Assembly (NCBI RefSeq): GCF_910593845.1
Contig: NZ_CAJVAS010000002.1
Location: 181,398 to 245,397, forward strand
Length of the DNA: 64,000 bases
Reading direction: 5' to 3'
Source of the DNA: Paenibacillus solanacearum
GTDB taxonomy: Bacteria > Bacillota > Bacilli > Paenibacillales > NBRC-103111
The position numbers were made by a program, and so were the translations under genes. The notes below the pieces were generated by a model, which was given only the letters and a program-made list of their open reading frames with translations, was not told the DNA's origin and did not search any database. Shown here in pieces: positions 52,880-61,470 of this stretch (position 1 is its first letter; every line of letters starts with the position of its first letter).

Positions 52880-53880
52880 ACCGAATTTCTATGAATGACC
52901 TCATGCGGCAATACGACTTCCGTCAATTCCGAAGCGTCCTTCGTTTCCTTGTTCATCAGCTTTGTCAGAAGCCTCATCGCCACTGCACCGATATCGTACA
53001 TCGGCTGAGCAACGGTCGTAAGCTGCGGGCGTACCATGGACGCCATCCGAATGTTGTCGACGCTGATCACCGACATGTCTTCCGGCACCTTGAGCCCGTT
53101 GTCCTGCAGCGTATGGATGGCGCCGATCGCCATTTCGTCGTTGGCGGCGAAGATGGCCGTCGGACGCTCGTCCAGCGTCAGGAAGTATTTGGTCACTTCA
53201 AGACCGGATTCATAGCGGTAATTGCCTACGCGAACATAGTCCTCGCGCACCGGGATGCCGGCGGACTCGAGCGCGTTCTTGTAGCCCTGGTAACGGGCGA
53301 AGCCAAGCGCCGGATCCTGCAGCGTTCCCGAAATCATAGCGATGCTGCGATGCCCTTTATCGATCAACAGCTGAACCGCGTCGAATGCCGCTTTCTCATG
53401 ATCGATGTCGACCGACGGAATCGTATGCTTCTCATCGGCCGTAGCGCAGAGAACGACAGGAACCGACGACGTCTTGAACGCTTGTATATGCTCGTCCGTA
53501 ATTGTGCCGCCCATAAAGAGGAGCCCGTCCACTTGCTTCTCAAGCAAGGTGTTGATGACGCGAATCTCCTTCTCTTTCTTCTTGTCGGCGTTGCAAAGTA
53601 TAATATTGTAATGGTACATGTTAGCGATATCCTCGATTCCCCTTGCCACTTCGGAGAAGATCGAATTGGAAATGTCAGGAATGACTACGCCAACTGTCGT
53701 TGTCTTTTTGCTGGCGAGCCCTCTGGCCACTGCATTCGGCCGGTATCCCAACCGCTCGATGGCTTCAAAAACTTTTTTGCGGGTTTGCGGCTTTACGTTC
53801 GGGTTGTTGTTAACAACGCGCGACACGGTTGCCATGGAAACGCCTGCTTCTCTGGCTACATCATAAATTGTCACAGTCAC
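52867..53880 (-). CDS. ccpA: Catabolite control protein A
   Basis: About 337 residues of the LacI family. The DNA-binding domain reads [21 protein letters not shown] with [12 protein letters not shown] and the hinge [15 protein letters not shown], all close to B. subtilis CcpA. The sensor domain follows. With Ser46-phosphorylated HPr or Crh it binds cre sites for carbon catabolite control. I choose GTG 53880 with GGAG nine bases upstream; ATG 53886 is too close to that site, and TTG 53895 overlaps it. Confidence 0.93.
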   Translation of the reverse strand: MTVTIYDVAREAGVSMATVSRVVNNNPNVKPQTRKKVFEAIERLGYRPNAVARGLASKKTTTVGVVIPDISNSIFSEVARGIEDIANMYHYNIILCNADKKKEKEIRVINTLLEKQVDGLLFMGGTITDEHIQAFKTSSVPVVLCATADEKHTIPSVDIDHEKAAFDAVQLLIDKGHRSIAMISGTLQDPALGFARYQGYKNALESAGIPVREDYVRVGNYRYESGLEVTKYFLTLDERPTAIFAANDEMAIGAIHTLQDNGLKVPEDMSVISVDNIRMASMVRPQLTTVAQPMYDIGAVAMRLLTKLMNKETKDASELTEVVLPHEVIHRNSVAQR

Positions 53881-53939
53881 GGACATTCTCTCCAATGTTT
53901 ATCATATTTATTAATGCGAACAGGCCATCATTTAGCCTT

Positions 53940-53968
53940 ATCATACGACAAAATGCTGAGCTTCGCAA
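53940..53968 (-). promoter_or_regulatory. Candidate ccpA promoter
   Basis: TTGCGA (53963-53968) and TATGAT (53940-53945) with a 17-base spacer on the minus strand. Confidence 0.6.
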
Positions 53969-54011
53969 CGAATTTGGATTGTTCCCATGTTTAATAGTAT
54001 CAAATAAAGGC

Positions 54012-54040
54012 AAAAAAGCCAACTGCAAGGCAGCGGCTTT
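54012..54040 (-). terminator. Terminator after the zinc-ribbon protein gene
   Basis: AAGCC..CTGC pairs with GCAG.GGCTT, then TTTTTT on the minus strand. Confidence 0.75.
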
Positions 54041-54456
54041 CAGAAATCCCGGGCAGTTAACGAGCGGCTGGCAATCTGGGACAACCGTTTCCTGAGATCG
54101 GCAATCCATGCTTCATCCTCTAGCGACTGGGCCAGAAGCAGTAAATCGAGCAGCTCGTTGATGCGTTCATCGATGATCATCTCTACAGGGTCTGCGGCAC
54201 GTTTTTTCTCCGTAACCTTCACCATCAAATGGGCGATTTCACTGATGTCCTCGAATTGCATCTGCTGCTTGCCAGGCTTGCTGCCCAGTGTCCCGATCAG
54301 ACCGGTGAGCTCCGGCTTCACCTCGGGGAACACTTCGCTTCGGCTGCATGAGCCGCACGAGTAAATCGGTACGTTTTCAATTTCCACTTTGTTTTGATAA
54401 ATGACGGTACGAAGACGGATGGTCATCGCTTTGCCGCATTTGCATTGCTTCTGCAA
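54040..54456 (-). CDS. Small zinc-ribbon protein of unknown function
   Basis: About 138 residues. An N-terminal CKCGK and a CGSC pair about 26 residues later can bind one zinc. The middle has LGSKPGKQQMQFEDISEIAHLMVKV, and a helical C-terminus is rich in Leu, Glu and Arg. I do not recognise a named family. There is no ATG near the start: TTG 54456 has AAGGAG 8 bases upstream and is preferred; GTG 54465 lies directly on that site. Confidence 0.72.
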   Translation of the reverse strand: MQKQCKCGKAMTIRLRTVIYQNKVEIENVPIYSCGSCSRSEVFPEVKPELTGLIGTLGSKPGKQQMQFEDISEIAHLMVKVTEKKRAADPVEMIIDERINELLDLLLLAQSLEDEAWIADLRKRLSQIASRSLTARDF

Positions 54457-54648
54457 CAAAACCACTCCTTTGGACGAGTCAGAAATGCGAGCGTTTCCCC
54501 GAACCCCGGAAATCGGGATAACGGCATTCTGAATGAAGAAAAACGGCCTGCCTGCAAGGCGGGTAAGGCGCTTTTCTTACAAGAGATCGCATACGTTTGT
54601 TATGTAGAATAATTCTACTTCCGTTTCGAATCTCCTGCCGTTTGGAGG

Positions 54649-55062
54649 TTAGTAATATTTAGCATCGGCCCGGCGTTCGAACCACTTCTTGCAAGCCGGA
54701 ATCCTTGCGGCAAGCATCGCCAGCGCGGCACCGATGGCATCGTTGCGAATGTCCGCCGCATCCGGCGTCCGGCCGGGGATGAACGATTGATGGTACTCAT
54801 CCGTAATCCCGTACAGCACGCATAGCAGCACGACAATAAGCTGAATGCGGAGGGTCACTCGTTTCGGACGAATACCCCATAGCAACGTAAGCGAAAGAAT
54901 AAAATAGGAAAGAAAATGGCCCCAATCGAAACTTTCCAGCATCGGCACGTAGCGGCGCACTTCATCGAGCCAGCCGCCCACGTCATCGCCCGTGCGGGAA
55001 GACATATAAAAGATGACTGCCATCCAAGCGACGGACGGCAACCATGAACCGATTGTTCTCAC
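54649..55062 (-). CDS. VanZ-like membrane protein
   Basis: 137 residues with four membrane helices. The family pattern is present: WMAVIFYMSSRTGDDVG, DWGHFLSYFILSLTLLWGIRP and YGITDEYHQSFIPGRTPDAADIRNDAIGA (about 95-124). VanZ relatives affect teicoplanin sensitivity; the native role is unclear. GTG 55062 has AGGAG 8 bases upstream. It starts 19 bases after the DJ-1/PfpI gene and is likely cotranscribed. Confidence 0.86.
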   Translation of the reverse strand: MRTIGSWLPSVAWMAVIFYMSSRTGDDVGGWLDEVRRYVPMLESFDWGHFLSYFILSLTLLWGIRPKRVTLRIQLIVVLLCVLYGITDEYHQSFIPGRTPDAADIRNDAIGAALAMLAARIPACKKWFERRADAKYY

Positions 55063-55081
55063 CAGCAAAGCTCCTAACGGA

Positions 55082-55615
55082 TTATTTTTGAATATAAGCC
55101 GTCAGTACGTCGACGAACGCTTTGGTAAATGCCGGCAAGTCCGGCGGTCTGCGCCCGGACACGATGTTGCGGTCGACGACCGCTTCCTCGTCCACCCAGA
55201 TCGCTCCCGCGTTCTCCAGATCGTCTTTAATGCCCGGCGTGGACGTCATTTTGTAGCCTTTGCATATTTTCGCCGAAGCCAGCACCCAGCCGGCGTGGCA
55301 TATATGTGCGATCGGCTTCTCCGCCTCATGGAACTCACGGGTCAGGCGAAGCACAGATTCATACCGTCTCAGCTTGTCCGGCGCCCATCCTCCCGGCACG
55401 TACAGGCCGATATAATCATCCGCCTTCACTTCATCCAGCGCATGATCGGTCGTCAGCGGCACTCCGTATTTGCCATGGTACACAGCGGCTGATTTCGGTC
55501 CTGCCAGATGCACCTCGGCCCCGGCTTCGCGAAGCCGCAGCACCGGATACCACATCTCCAGATCTTCGAATTCTTCATCAACGAATGCAAGCACTTTATA
55601 ACCTTTAAGCTCCAT
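55082..55615 (-). CDS. DJ-1/PfpI family protein
   Basis: 177 residues: KVLAFVDEEFEDLEMWYPVLRLREAG, GLYVPGGWAPDKLR and PIAHICHAGWVLASA with the nucleophile-elbow Cys-His pair. Members act as glyoxalases, deglycases or general stress proteins (B. subtilis YfkM/YraA). ATG 55615 follows AGGAGG. The pair with the VanZ gene lies downstream of ptsI with a 68-base gap. Confidence 0.9.
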   Translation of the reverse strand: MELKGYKVLAFVDEEFEDLEMWYPVLRLREAGAEVHLAGPKSAAVYHGKYGVPLTTDHALDEVKADDYIGLYVPGGWAPDKLRRYESVLRLTREFHEAEKPIAHICHAGWVLASAKICKGYKMTSTPGIKDDLENAGAIWVDEEAVVDRNIVSGRRPPDLPAFTKAFVDVLTAYIQK

Positions 55616-55683
55616 CGTATATCCTCCTGCACTATCGCGTATTGATTGCTTCTCCTATGCTTGAGGCGATCGTCCTGCCGACG

Positions 55684-57435
55684 TTACAGCCCGGCCGCTC
55701 TCGTCTCTTCCGCCAAATCGACCTGAATGTAGCGATTGAGCACATCCATCACGTGCTGGCTGCTCGGACAGCGCGACAGCTCGCTCCAGATGTGGTCGCC
55801 GTCGTTGTAACGGCTTTGGAGCACACTGTTTTTGACCCGCAAAATCGACTGCACCGACATGCTCAGCTCGGTGACGCCGAGGGCAATCCAAATCGGCAGG
55901 GCGCGGATATCGCCCGCCAGCTCGCCGCACACGCTGATGTGTTTCCCGTAGCGTCTCGCGCCTTCCACCGTCATGCGCAGCATGCGGAGCACCGCCGGAT
56001 GAAACGGATCGTACAAATGCGCCACCGTCTCGTTCATCCGGTCAACGGCTAATATATACTGAACGAGATCATTCGTGCCGATGCTGAAAAAATCGACCTC
56101 CTGCGCCAGCAGCTCCGCGATCATGACCGCCGCCGGCAGTTCGATCATAATGCCCACTTCCAGCTTCTCGCGGAACGGGATCCCGTCGGCCGCCAGCTCG
56201 CGTTTGGCTTCGGCCAAAATTTCATTCGCCCTGCGAAGCTCGTCAAGCGAAGAAATCATCGGGTACATGATCTGGATGTTGCCGTAATGGCTCGCCCGCA
56301 ATATGGCCCGTAATTGCGTCTTGAACAGGTCGATCCGGTCGAGGGAAATGCGGATGGCGCGATACCCGAGCGAAGGATTCTCCTCCTCGGGCAGCTCCAA
56401 ATAATCCAGATGCTTGTCGCCGCCGATGTCGAGGGTGCGAATGACGACCCGCTTGCCTTCCATCCGCTCGGCTACCTCTTTGTACACCGCAAACTGTTCT
56501 TCTTCCTGCGGAAAATTATGGCGGTCCATGTAGAGAAATTCGGTTCGGAACAGCCCTACGCCCGAAGCTGCATTCCGAATCGCTTGTTCCAGCTCCTTGA
56601 CAGAGCTGATGTTCGCGGCAAGCTGGAACGGCTTCCCGTCCTCCGTCTCCGCGGCTACATGCGCAAGCTGCTGCAGCTGCTCGTGCATCGCCTTCCAATT
56701 CTCGCGAAGCTTTTTGTACCGATCAATCACATCTTTGGGCGGGTTCACGTAAAGCAGTCCGGCATCGCCGTCAATAATGAGAAAATCGCCGCTTTGAATC
56801 GGAACCGGCAGCTTTCCTTCGACCCCGAGCACATAAGGAACGCCCATAGCGCGCGCCATGATGGCTACGTGCGACGTCTTGCCTCCGAGCATCGTAACCA
56901 GACCGAGCGCGTGATTCACGTCCAGATGCACCATCTGCGACGGGGACAGCTCCTTGGCTACAAGCACATACGGCTCGTCCTTGGGCGGCAGCGTTTCTTC
57001 CAATGCGCCGAGCAAATGCTTGAGCAGCCGGTTGCCGACATCTTTAATGTCCAGCGCCCGTTCCTTCATGTACGTATCGTCGAGCAGATCGAACATATTG
57101 ACGAACTTCTCGATCGCTTCCTTCACAGCGACTTCGGCCGCTTTATACTGCCGCTGCATAATGCCCTGCACTTCGTTCATAAAGATCGGATCGTCCAGTA
57201 TGGCCAGATGCGCGTCAAAAATTTGCGTCTGATCCTCTCCGATCACGCTCACGAAGTCCTGCTTGATTTGTTCGATTTCTACTTTGGAATGACGAATTCC
57301 GTCATACAATCTTTCGAACTCGTAAGCAAGATCCGTGACGTCGATGAGCTTCTCCGGAAAGTCCCATTCCCAGGTTGGAATGACGAACGCTTTGCCCATG
57401 GCGATACCGGATGAAGCTCCTATCCCCTCAACCAT
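55684..57435 (-). CDS. ptsI: PTS enzyme I (phosphoenolpyruvate-protein phosphotransferase)
   Basis: 583 residues. MVEGIGASSGIAMGKAFV begins the HPr-binding half; GGKTSHVAIMARAMGVPYV contains the phosphorylated histidine at residue 189 by my count. The PEP-binding half has FRTEFLYMDR, EVGIMIELPAAV and SIGTNDLVQYILA. It passes phosphate from PEP to HPr. ATG 57435 follows GGGGGAGGAAG and overlaps the end of the EIICBA gene by eight bases. ptsH is not adjacent. Confidence 0.95.
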   Translation of the reverse strand: MVEGIGASSGIAMGKAFVIPTWEWDFPEKLIDVTDLAYEFERLYDGIRHSKVEIEQIKQDFVSVIGEDQTQIFDAHLAILDDPIFMNEVQGIMQRQYKAAEVAVKEAIEKFVNMFDLLDDTYMKERALDIKDVGNRLLKHLLGALEETLPPKDEPYVLVAKELSPSQMVHLDVNHALGLVTMLGGKTSHVAIMARAMGVPYVLGVEGKLPVPIQSGDFLIIDGDAGLLYVNPPKDVIDRYKKLRENWKAMHEQLQQLAHVAAETEDGKPFQLAANISSVKELEQAIRNAASGVGLFRTEFLYMDRHNFPQEEEQFAVYKEVAERMEGKRVVIRTLDIGGDKHLDYLELPEEENPSLGYRAIRISLDRIDLFKTQLRAILRASHYGNIQIMYPMISSLDELRRANEILAEAKRELAADGIPFREKLEVGIMIELPAAVMIAELLAQEVDFFSIGTNDLVQYILAVDRMNETVAHLYDPFHPAVLRMLRMTVEGARRYGKHISVCGELAGDIRALPIWIALGVTELSMSVQSILRVKNSVLQSRYNDGDHIWSELSRCPSSQHVMDVLNRYIQVDLAEETRAAGL

Positions 57436-59317
57436 AAGTGCTTCCTCCCCCTGTGACGGCATTTTTGAGTACGACCGACATGACGGAAGCTTGGCCTTTC
57501 TTTACCGCCTTATACGGCGCGAAGCTCCATGATTTGACTATATCGGCATTAGTAATAAGCATGGGGGTCGCAAGCGATGTGCTGTTCTGCTTCACCTTTT
57601 GCAGGTTAAACCGAACGAGCAGCTGTCCCGGCTCCACCTCGTCGCCTTCTTTGACGTGAGCGGTAAAATATTTCCCTTGCAGATGCGACGTATTGATCCC
57701 GATATGCAGCAGCACCTGCAGCCCTTCCCGCGTCTCGATCCCAAGCGCATGCAGCGACGGATAAATATGGACGATTTTTCCCGCGACAGGCGACACAAGC
57801 TCCCCTTTTTCCGGAAGGAAGGCAACGCCGTTGCCGACCAGCTTGCCGGCGAATATTTTATCAGGCACCTCTTCGAGCGGAATCATGCGACCCTGCATCG
57901 GCGAGCTGAACAGCACCTGATGAATATCTTTGCGGATCGTCTTCATGATCTCTTCCCGGATCAGCTCGGAATACGTACCGAAGACGACCTGGACGTTCCC
58001 GCCTCCAAGATGGATGACGCCGGCCGCGCCCAGCAGCTTGAGTGCCGCCGTGTCCATCTGCTTGTCGTTGACCAGCGTCAGGCGCAGCCGCGTGATGCAC
58101 GCTTCGATGTTCTTGATGTTCTCCTTCCCGCCGAGCGCCTGCAAAATAAGCGGTGAGCGGTAAGGGATATCCCCGGCCCACTCCTCGAGCTGAGAGCCTT
58201 CTTCACGTCCCGGCGTCGGAATGCGGAAGCGGCGGATCGCGAAGCGGAACAGCACGTAGTACAGCAGCCCGTACGCAATCCCTATCGGAATGAGCAGCAT
58301 GCCGTTCTTCGACAAGTGCAAATTGATCAGGAAGTCGATCGCGCCCGCGGAATACGAGAAGCCGTGATGAATGTCCAGCACATAGGCGATCCACATCGAT
58401 AAACCGGATAATAGCGCATGAATAAAAAATAAATAAGGGGCCACGAACAAAAAAGCAAATTCGATCGGCTCCGTTACGCCCGTCAGGAAGCATGCGAAAG
58501 CTGCGGTCAAAAAGGTAGCACGGATTTTAGGTTTTAAATCTTCGCGCGACTCCTGGATGATCGCGATGGCAATCGCGGGAAGCGCAAACATCATGATCGG
58601 ATACAATCCGGCCATGTAAATGCCCGCGGTCGGGTCGCCGGCGAAATACCTCGGCAAATCGCCGAACACGGGATTGCCTTCCGCATTGTACGCGCCGAGT
58701 TGAAACCAAAAAAAGTTATTGAACACATGATGCAGCCCCGACGGAACAAGCAGCCTGTGAATAACCCCATATAAGAACGTCCCGAAGCCGCCCAGCCCCA
58801 AAATAAAATCCGTCAATGCCTGCATGCCCGTCTCGAGCATCGGCCCAACCTGAATCATGATGCCGGCAAGAATAAAAATGACCAGCCCCATAAGAAGCGG
58901 AACCATGCGCGGGCCGCCGAAAAATTGAATGGATTCAGGCAACTGAATATGTTTCACGCGGTGGTATAAGACCGCTGCGATCAGTCCGATTAATATGCCT
59001 CCGGGCACGCCAAGCTGAAACAAATCGCCCATGTAATGCTCTACGGAGACGGTAAACATATAGTGGCCGATGAGCGCGGACATCCCGGCAATCCCTGCAT
59101 TCTCCGTAAGTCCGAGAGCCACGCCGACAGCGAAGATCAAAGGCAGATAAGTGAAAATCGTCGTGCCGCACATCAGCAGCAGTTCGCCCACTTGCGGAAT
59201 ATGCATGGCATCCCATGGTAAATTACCGAGCCGCAGCAAAATGGCAGCGACAGGTAGCGTGATGGTCGGCAGCATTAACGACCTTCCCAGCTGCTGCAAA
59301 TTCCCCATCCAATTCAA
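57428..59317 (-). CDS. PTS EIICBA transporter, glucose/N-acetylglucosamine family
   Basis: 629 residues in order C-B-A. EIIC: about nine helices (1-370) with SGLHHVFNNFFWFQ and FLTGVTEPIEFAF. EIIB: NIKNIEACITRLRLTL with the phosphocysteine. EIIA: LHALGIET and LLHIGINTSHLQGKYF with both active-region histidines; the usual GIDT is GINT here. It takes up and phosphorylates glucose or GlcNAc. AGGAGG is 9 bases before TTG 59317, whereas ATG 59308 is 18 away, so TTG is the start. It overlaps ptsI. Confidence 0.93.
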   Translation of the reverse strand: MNWMGNLQQLGRSLMLPTITLPVAAILLRLGNLPWDAMHIPQVGELLLMCGTTIFTYLPLIFAVGVALGLTENAGIAGMSALIGHYMFTVSVEHYMGDLFQLGVPGGILIGLIAAVLYHRVKHIQLPESIQFFGGPRMVPLLMGLVIFILAGIMIQVGPMLETGMQALTDFILGLGGFGTFLYGVIHRLLVPSGLHHVFNNFFWFQLGAYNAEGNPVFGDLPRYFAGDPTAGIYMAGLYPIMMFALPAIAIAIIQESREDLKPKIRATFLTAAFACFLTGVTEPIEFAFLFVAPYLFFIHALLSGLSMWIAYVLDIHHGFSYSAGAIDFLINLHLSKNGMLLIPIGIAYGLLYYVLFRFAIRRFRIPTPGREEGSQLEEWAGDIPYRSPLILQALGGKENIKNIEACITRLRLTLVNDKQMDTAALKLLGAAGVIHLGGGNVQVVFGTYSELIREEIMKTIRKDIHQVLFSSPMQGRMIPLEEVPDKIFAGKLVGNGVAFLPEKGELVSPVAGKIVHIYPSLHALGIETREGLQVLLHIGINTSHLQGKYFTAHVKEGDEVEPGQLLVRFNLQKVKQNSTSLATPMLITNADIVKSWSFAPYKAVKKGQASVMSVVLKNAVTGGGSTYG

Positions 59318-59344
59318 ATAACCGTTCCTCCTTTCCCTATAACG

Positions 59345-59373
59345 ATGGTACGCGCACAACCGTTATTTGTCAA
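59345..59373 (-). promoter_or_regulatory. Promoter of the EIICBA-ptsI operon
   Basis: TTGACA (59368-59373) and TACCAT (59345-59350) with a 17-base spacer on the minus strand. The short leader leaves no room for a GlcT-type antiterminator. Confidence 0.65.
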
Positions 59374-59430
59374 ACGAATCCGCTATGTATGCTGCACCTG
59401 CAGAAGCCTGCGCCGAACGCCTGTTTTCTT

Positions 59431-59463
59431 AAAAAAAGCGGCAGGCCGTTCAGGCCCGCCGCT
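59431..59463 (-). terminator. Intrinsic terminator of the repeat-protein gene
   Basis: An 11-bp stem with one G-U pair (59437-59447 with 59453-59463) and seven T on the minus strand. Confidence 0.88.
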
Positions 59464-59488
59464 AGCTCAAATATACGCTGAGGACGAA

Positions 59489-60193
59489 TTAAAATTGGTA
59501 ACGGTTGATGCTGCCCGCACCGTATTGGCTTTGCGCAGGCTGCGCAGAATCCGAGCGCAGGTAGTTATCATGACCTTGCTGATTGCCGCGGTAGTTCGCC
59601 GTATGGTAAGCTTGCGGGCTCGCAGCTTGCGCATACTGTGCGGACGGATTCCAGCTGGATGCGGAAGTCCCGAACTGGCTGCCGTACGTGTTCGTCGTGT
59701 ACTGGATTTGGCTGTTCGTCGGCTGCGTGGAGTCCGCACGCAGGTAAGCGTCATGACCTTGCTGGTCGCCGCGGTAGTTCGCGGTATGGTAGGACTGAGG
59801 GCTTGCGAACTGAGAGGACGTGTATTGATTTTGATTTTGGATCTGGTTCATGGCGCCCATCGAAGTGCCGTAGGAAGATGCGCTGAAGCCCGTCGCGAAT
59901 TGGGCAGGCTGCGTAGAATCCGAGCGCAGGTAGGCGTCATGGCCTTGTTGGTCGCCGCGGTAGTTGGCCGTATGGAACGATTGCGGGCTTTGATAGTTGG
60001 TGTACTGGGCAGCGAAAGGTTGGCTGCTGAATTGCTGGCTGCCGATCGATTGGTTGTTCAGGGATTGGTTATACTGGGACTGTACCATCCCTACCGGTTG
60101 GTATTTCGCTGCATAACCGCGATATTGCGAGTTTGCAAAGCCTGCGCCGGATTGATTGGAGAAGTTGTTTTGTTGGTAGTTTTGGCTGTACAT
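59489..60193 (-). CDS. Q/N/S/Y-rich protein with three 28-residue repeats
   Basis: 234 residues I cannot assign to a named family. A glutamine-, asparagine-, serine- and tyrosine-rich chain carries three nearly identical units at residues 69-96, 131-158 and 192-219, pattern SPQ-[SA]-[FY]-HTANYRG-[DN]-QQGHD-[AN]-YLR-[SA]-DS, spaced 61-62 residues apart. There is no signal peptide, membrane helix or cysteine. Composition and repeats resemble spore coat or other self-assembling surface proteins (inference). ATG 60193 has GGAGG upstream and the gene has its own terminator. The ribosome binding site is part of a 12-base inverted repeat (separate entry). Confidence 0.8.
   Translation of the reverse strand: MYSQNYQQNNFSNQSGAGFANSQYRGYAAKYQPVGMVQSQYNQSLNNQSIGSQQFSSQPFAAQYTNYQSPQSFHTANYRGDQQGHDAYLRSDSTQPAQFATGFSASSYGTSMGAMNQIQNQNQYTSSQFASPQSYHTANYRGDQQGHDAYLRADSTQPTNSQIQYTTNTYGSQFGTSASSWNPSAQYAQAASPQAYHTANYRGNQQGHDNYLRSDSAQPAQSQYGAGSINRYQF
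59537..59620 (-). repeat. Third coding repeat of the 59489-60193 protein
   Basis: Codes for residues 192-219, with Asn in place of Asp and Ala at two positions; the most diverged of the three units. Confidence 0.85.
59720..59803 (-). repeat. Second coding repeat of the 59489-60193 protein
   Basis: Codes for residues 131-158; differs from the first unit at only two residues. Confidence 0.85.
59906..59989 (-). repeat. First coding repeat of the 59489-60193 protein
   Basis: Codes for residues 69-96, SPQSFHTANYRG followed by DQQGHDAYLRSDSTQP. Confidence 0.85.
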
Positions 60194-60195
60194 GC

Positions 60196-60306
60196 AATAA
60201 ATCCTCCTCGAGGTATTAGAGAAGTCTTCCGGATGACGATCCGAGTTTCCAACAAGGACCGTTCCCTTCCAGAAGCCTTTCTTATTGTCTTCAAGGAGGA
60301 TTTATT
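60196..60306 (-). promoter_or_regulatory. Leader with a 12-base inverted repeat containing the Shine-Dalgarno
   Basis: AATAAATCCTCC at 60196-60207 is the exact complement-reverse of GGAGGATTTATT at 60295-60306. In the minus-strand transcript an anti-Shine-Dalgarno (from 60306) would come first and could pair with the SD and spacer just before ATG 60193, about 87 bases later. A role in translational control is inference and depends on where the transcript starts. Confidence 0.5.
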
Positions 60307-60378
60307 TTATAACCGTGCACCCATAAACTTTTCGAGCATTGCCGATCGGAATGGTAATAACTTGGTTCGCCCGATAGG

Positions 60379-61026
60379 TTATTGCGTTTCCTTCATGTGA
60401 CGAAGCAGCGTTTGCGCCGCTTGCTTCGGGTCCGCCTGACGCGTAATCGCCGATACGACTGCTACGCCATCGGCGCCTGCGGCGATAACTTCCTTGCTGT
60501 TGCCAGGGTGAATGCCGCCGATGCCGACCATGCACACCTGCGGCCAGCGTTCTTTGATCTGCGCAATCAGGCCTGTGCCGATCGGCGCGCCCGCGTCGCC
60601 TTTGGTCAAGGTCGCGTATACTGCGCCTACGCCCAAATAATCGGCGCCTTGCTCCATAGCCCATTCCGCTTCTTCCATCGTCCCCGCCGATACGCCGATA
60701 ATCTTGCCCTCGCCGAGCAGCTTGCGCGCTTCCCGGGCCGGCAAGTCGTCCTGGCCGACGTGCACGCCGTCCGCATCCAGCAGCAGCGCTACGTCGACCC
60801 GGTCGTTAACGATAAACGGAACGCCGTGCTCGCGGCACAGCTCCCGGATTGCCGCCCCCGCTTGGAGCGTATCGCGCAGCTGCGCTTTTTTCTCCCTCAG
60901 CTGCACCATCGTCACGCCGCCTTGCAGCGCTTCGCGGACGATGTGCAAAGCCGATTTCCCTTCGTACTCCGACAAGTCGGTAACCAAATATAGCGGTAAA
61001 AGGCCGCGAAGCTGTTCCTTGAACAT
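60379..61026 (-). CDS. thiE: Thiamine-phosphate synthase
   Basis: 215 residues of a TIM barrel joining HMP-PP and thiazole phosphate. Motifs: LYLVTDLSEY, VQLREKKAQLRD, FIVNDRVDVALLLDADGVHVGQDD, YLGVGAVYATLTKGDAGAPIG and GIGGIHPGNSKEV. The ATG overlaps the stop of the CoA-binding gene (TAATG) with GGAGG just upstream. No TPP riboswitch or other thi gene lies nearby. Confidence 0.95.
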   Translation of the reverse strand: MFKEQLRGLLPLYLVTDLSEYEGKSALHIVREALQGGVTMVQLREKKAQLRDTLQAGAAIRELCREHGVPFIVNDRVDVALLLDADGVHVGQDDLPAREARKLLGEGKIIGVSAGTMEEAEWAMEQGADYLGVGAVYATLTKGDAGAPIGTGLIAQIKERWPQVCMVGIGGIHPGNSKEVIAAGADGVAVVSAITRQADPKQAAQTLLRHMKETQ

Positions 61027-61454
61027 TACTTTCCTCCAGGCAATAAAATCGAGTCTTCCACTTTAATGCAGCGGTCCATGATGACTTCAAGTCCGCCCGC
61101 TTTGGCAATGTCGGCTGCTTCTTCATTATATATGCCGAGCTGCAGCCAAAAGACGTTGGCTTTGATCTTCACCGCTTCCTCCGCCACAGGCACGACTTGA
61201 TCGCTGCGCCGGAACACGTTGACGATATCGACCGGTTCCGGAATATCGCTGAGCGACGCGTAGCATTTCTCGCCGAGAATCGTTCCCGTGACCGTCGGAT
61301 TAACCGGAATGATCCGGTATCCTTTCTGCTGCATCGCTTCCGACACCATGTACGATACGCGGTCCGGTTTATCGGAAAGTCCGACGACCGCCACAGTCTT
61401 CGCTTGCTTCAAAATATTCCGGATTTCATCTCTCGAAGGATTTTCGAATGGCAT
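61026..61454 (-). CDS. CoA-binding domain protein (YccU/YdiF-like)
   Basis: 142 residues of a Rossmann-like CoA-binding domain: KTVAVVGLSDKPDRVSYMV, YRIIPVNPTVTGTILGEKCY, DIVNVFRRSDQVVPVAEEAV and VIMDRCIKVE. The cellular role is unknown. GAGGAGG precedes ATG 61454. It ends on the thiE start, so both are translated in tandem. Confidence 0.9.
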   Translation of the reverse strand: MPFENPSRDEIRNILKQAKTVAVVGLSDKPDRVSYMVSEAMQQKGYRIIPVNPTVTGTILGEKCYASLSDIPEPVDIVNVFRRSDQVVPVAEEAVKIKANVFWLQLGIYNEEAADIAKAGGLEVIMDRCIKVEDSILLPGGK

Positions 61455-61470
61455 AGCATTGACCTCCTCA

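Noticed and set aside
59537..59989. Three evenly spaced repeats considered as a CRISPR-like array
   Set aside because: Units are 84 bases, in frame, and diverge at synonymous and conservative sites; they are protein repeats.
60307..60378. TPP riboswitch near thiE
   Set aside because: This lies downstream of thiE, and the upstream side is a coupled gene; no thi-box seen.
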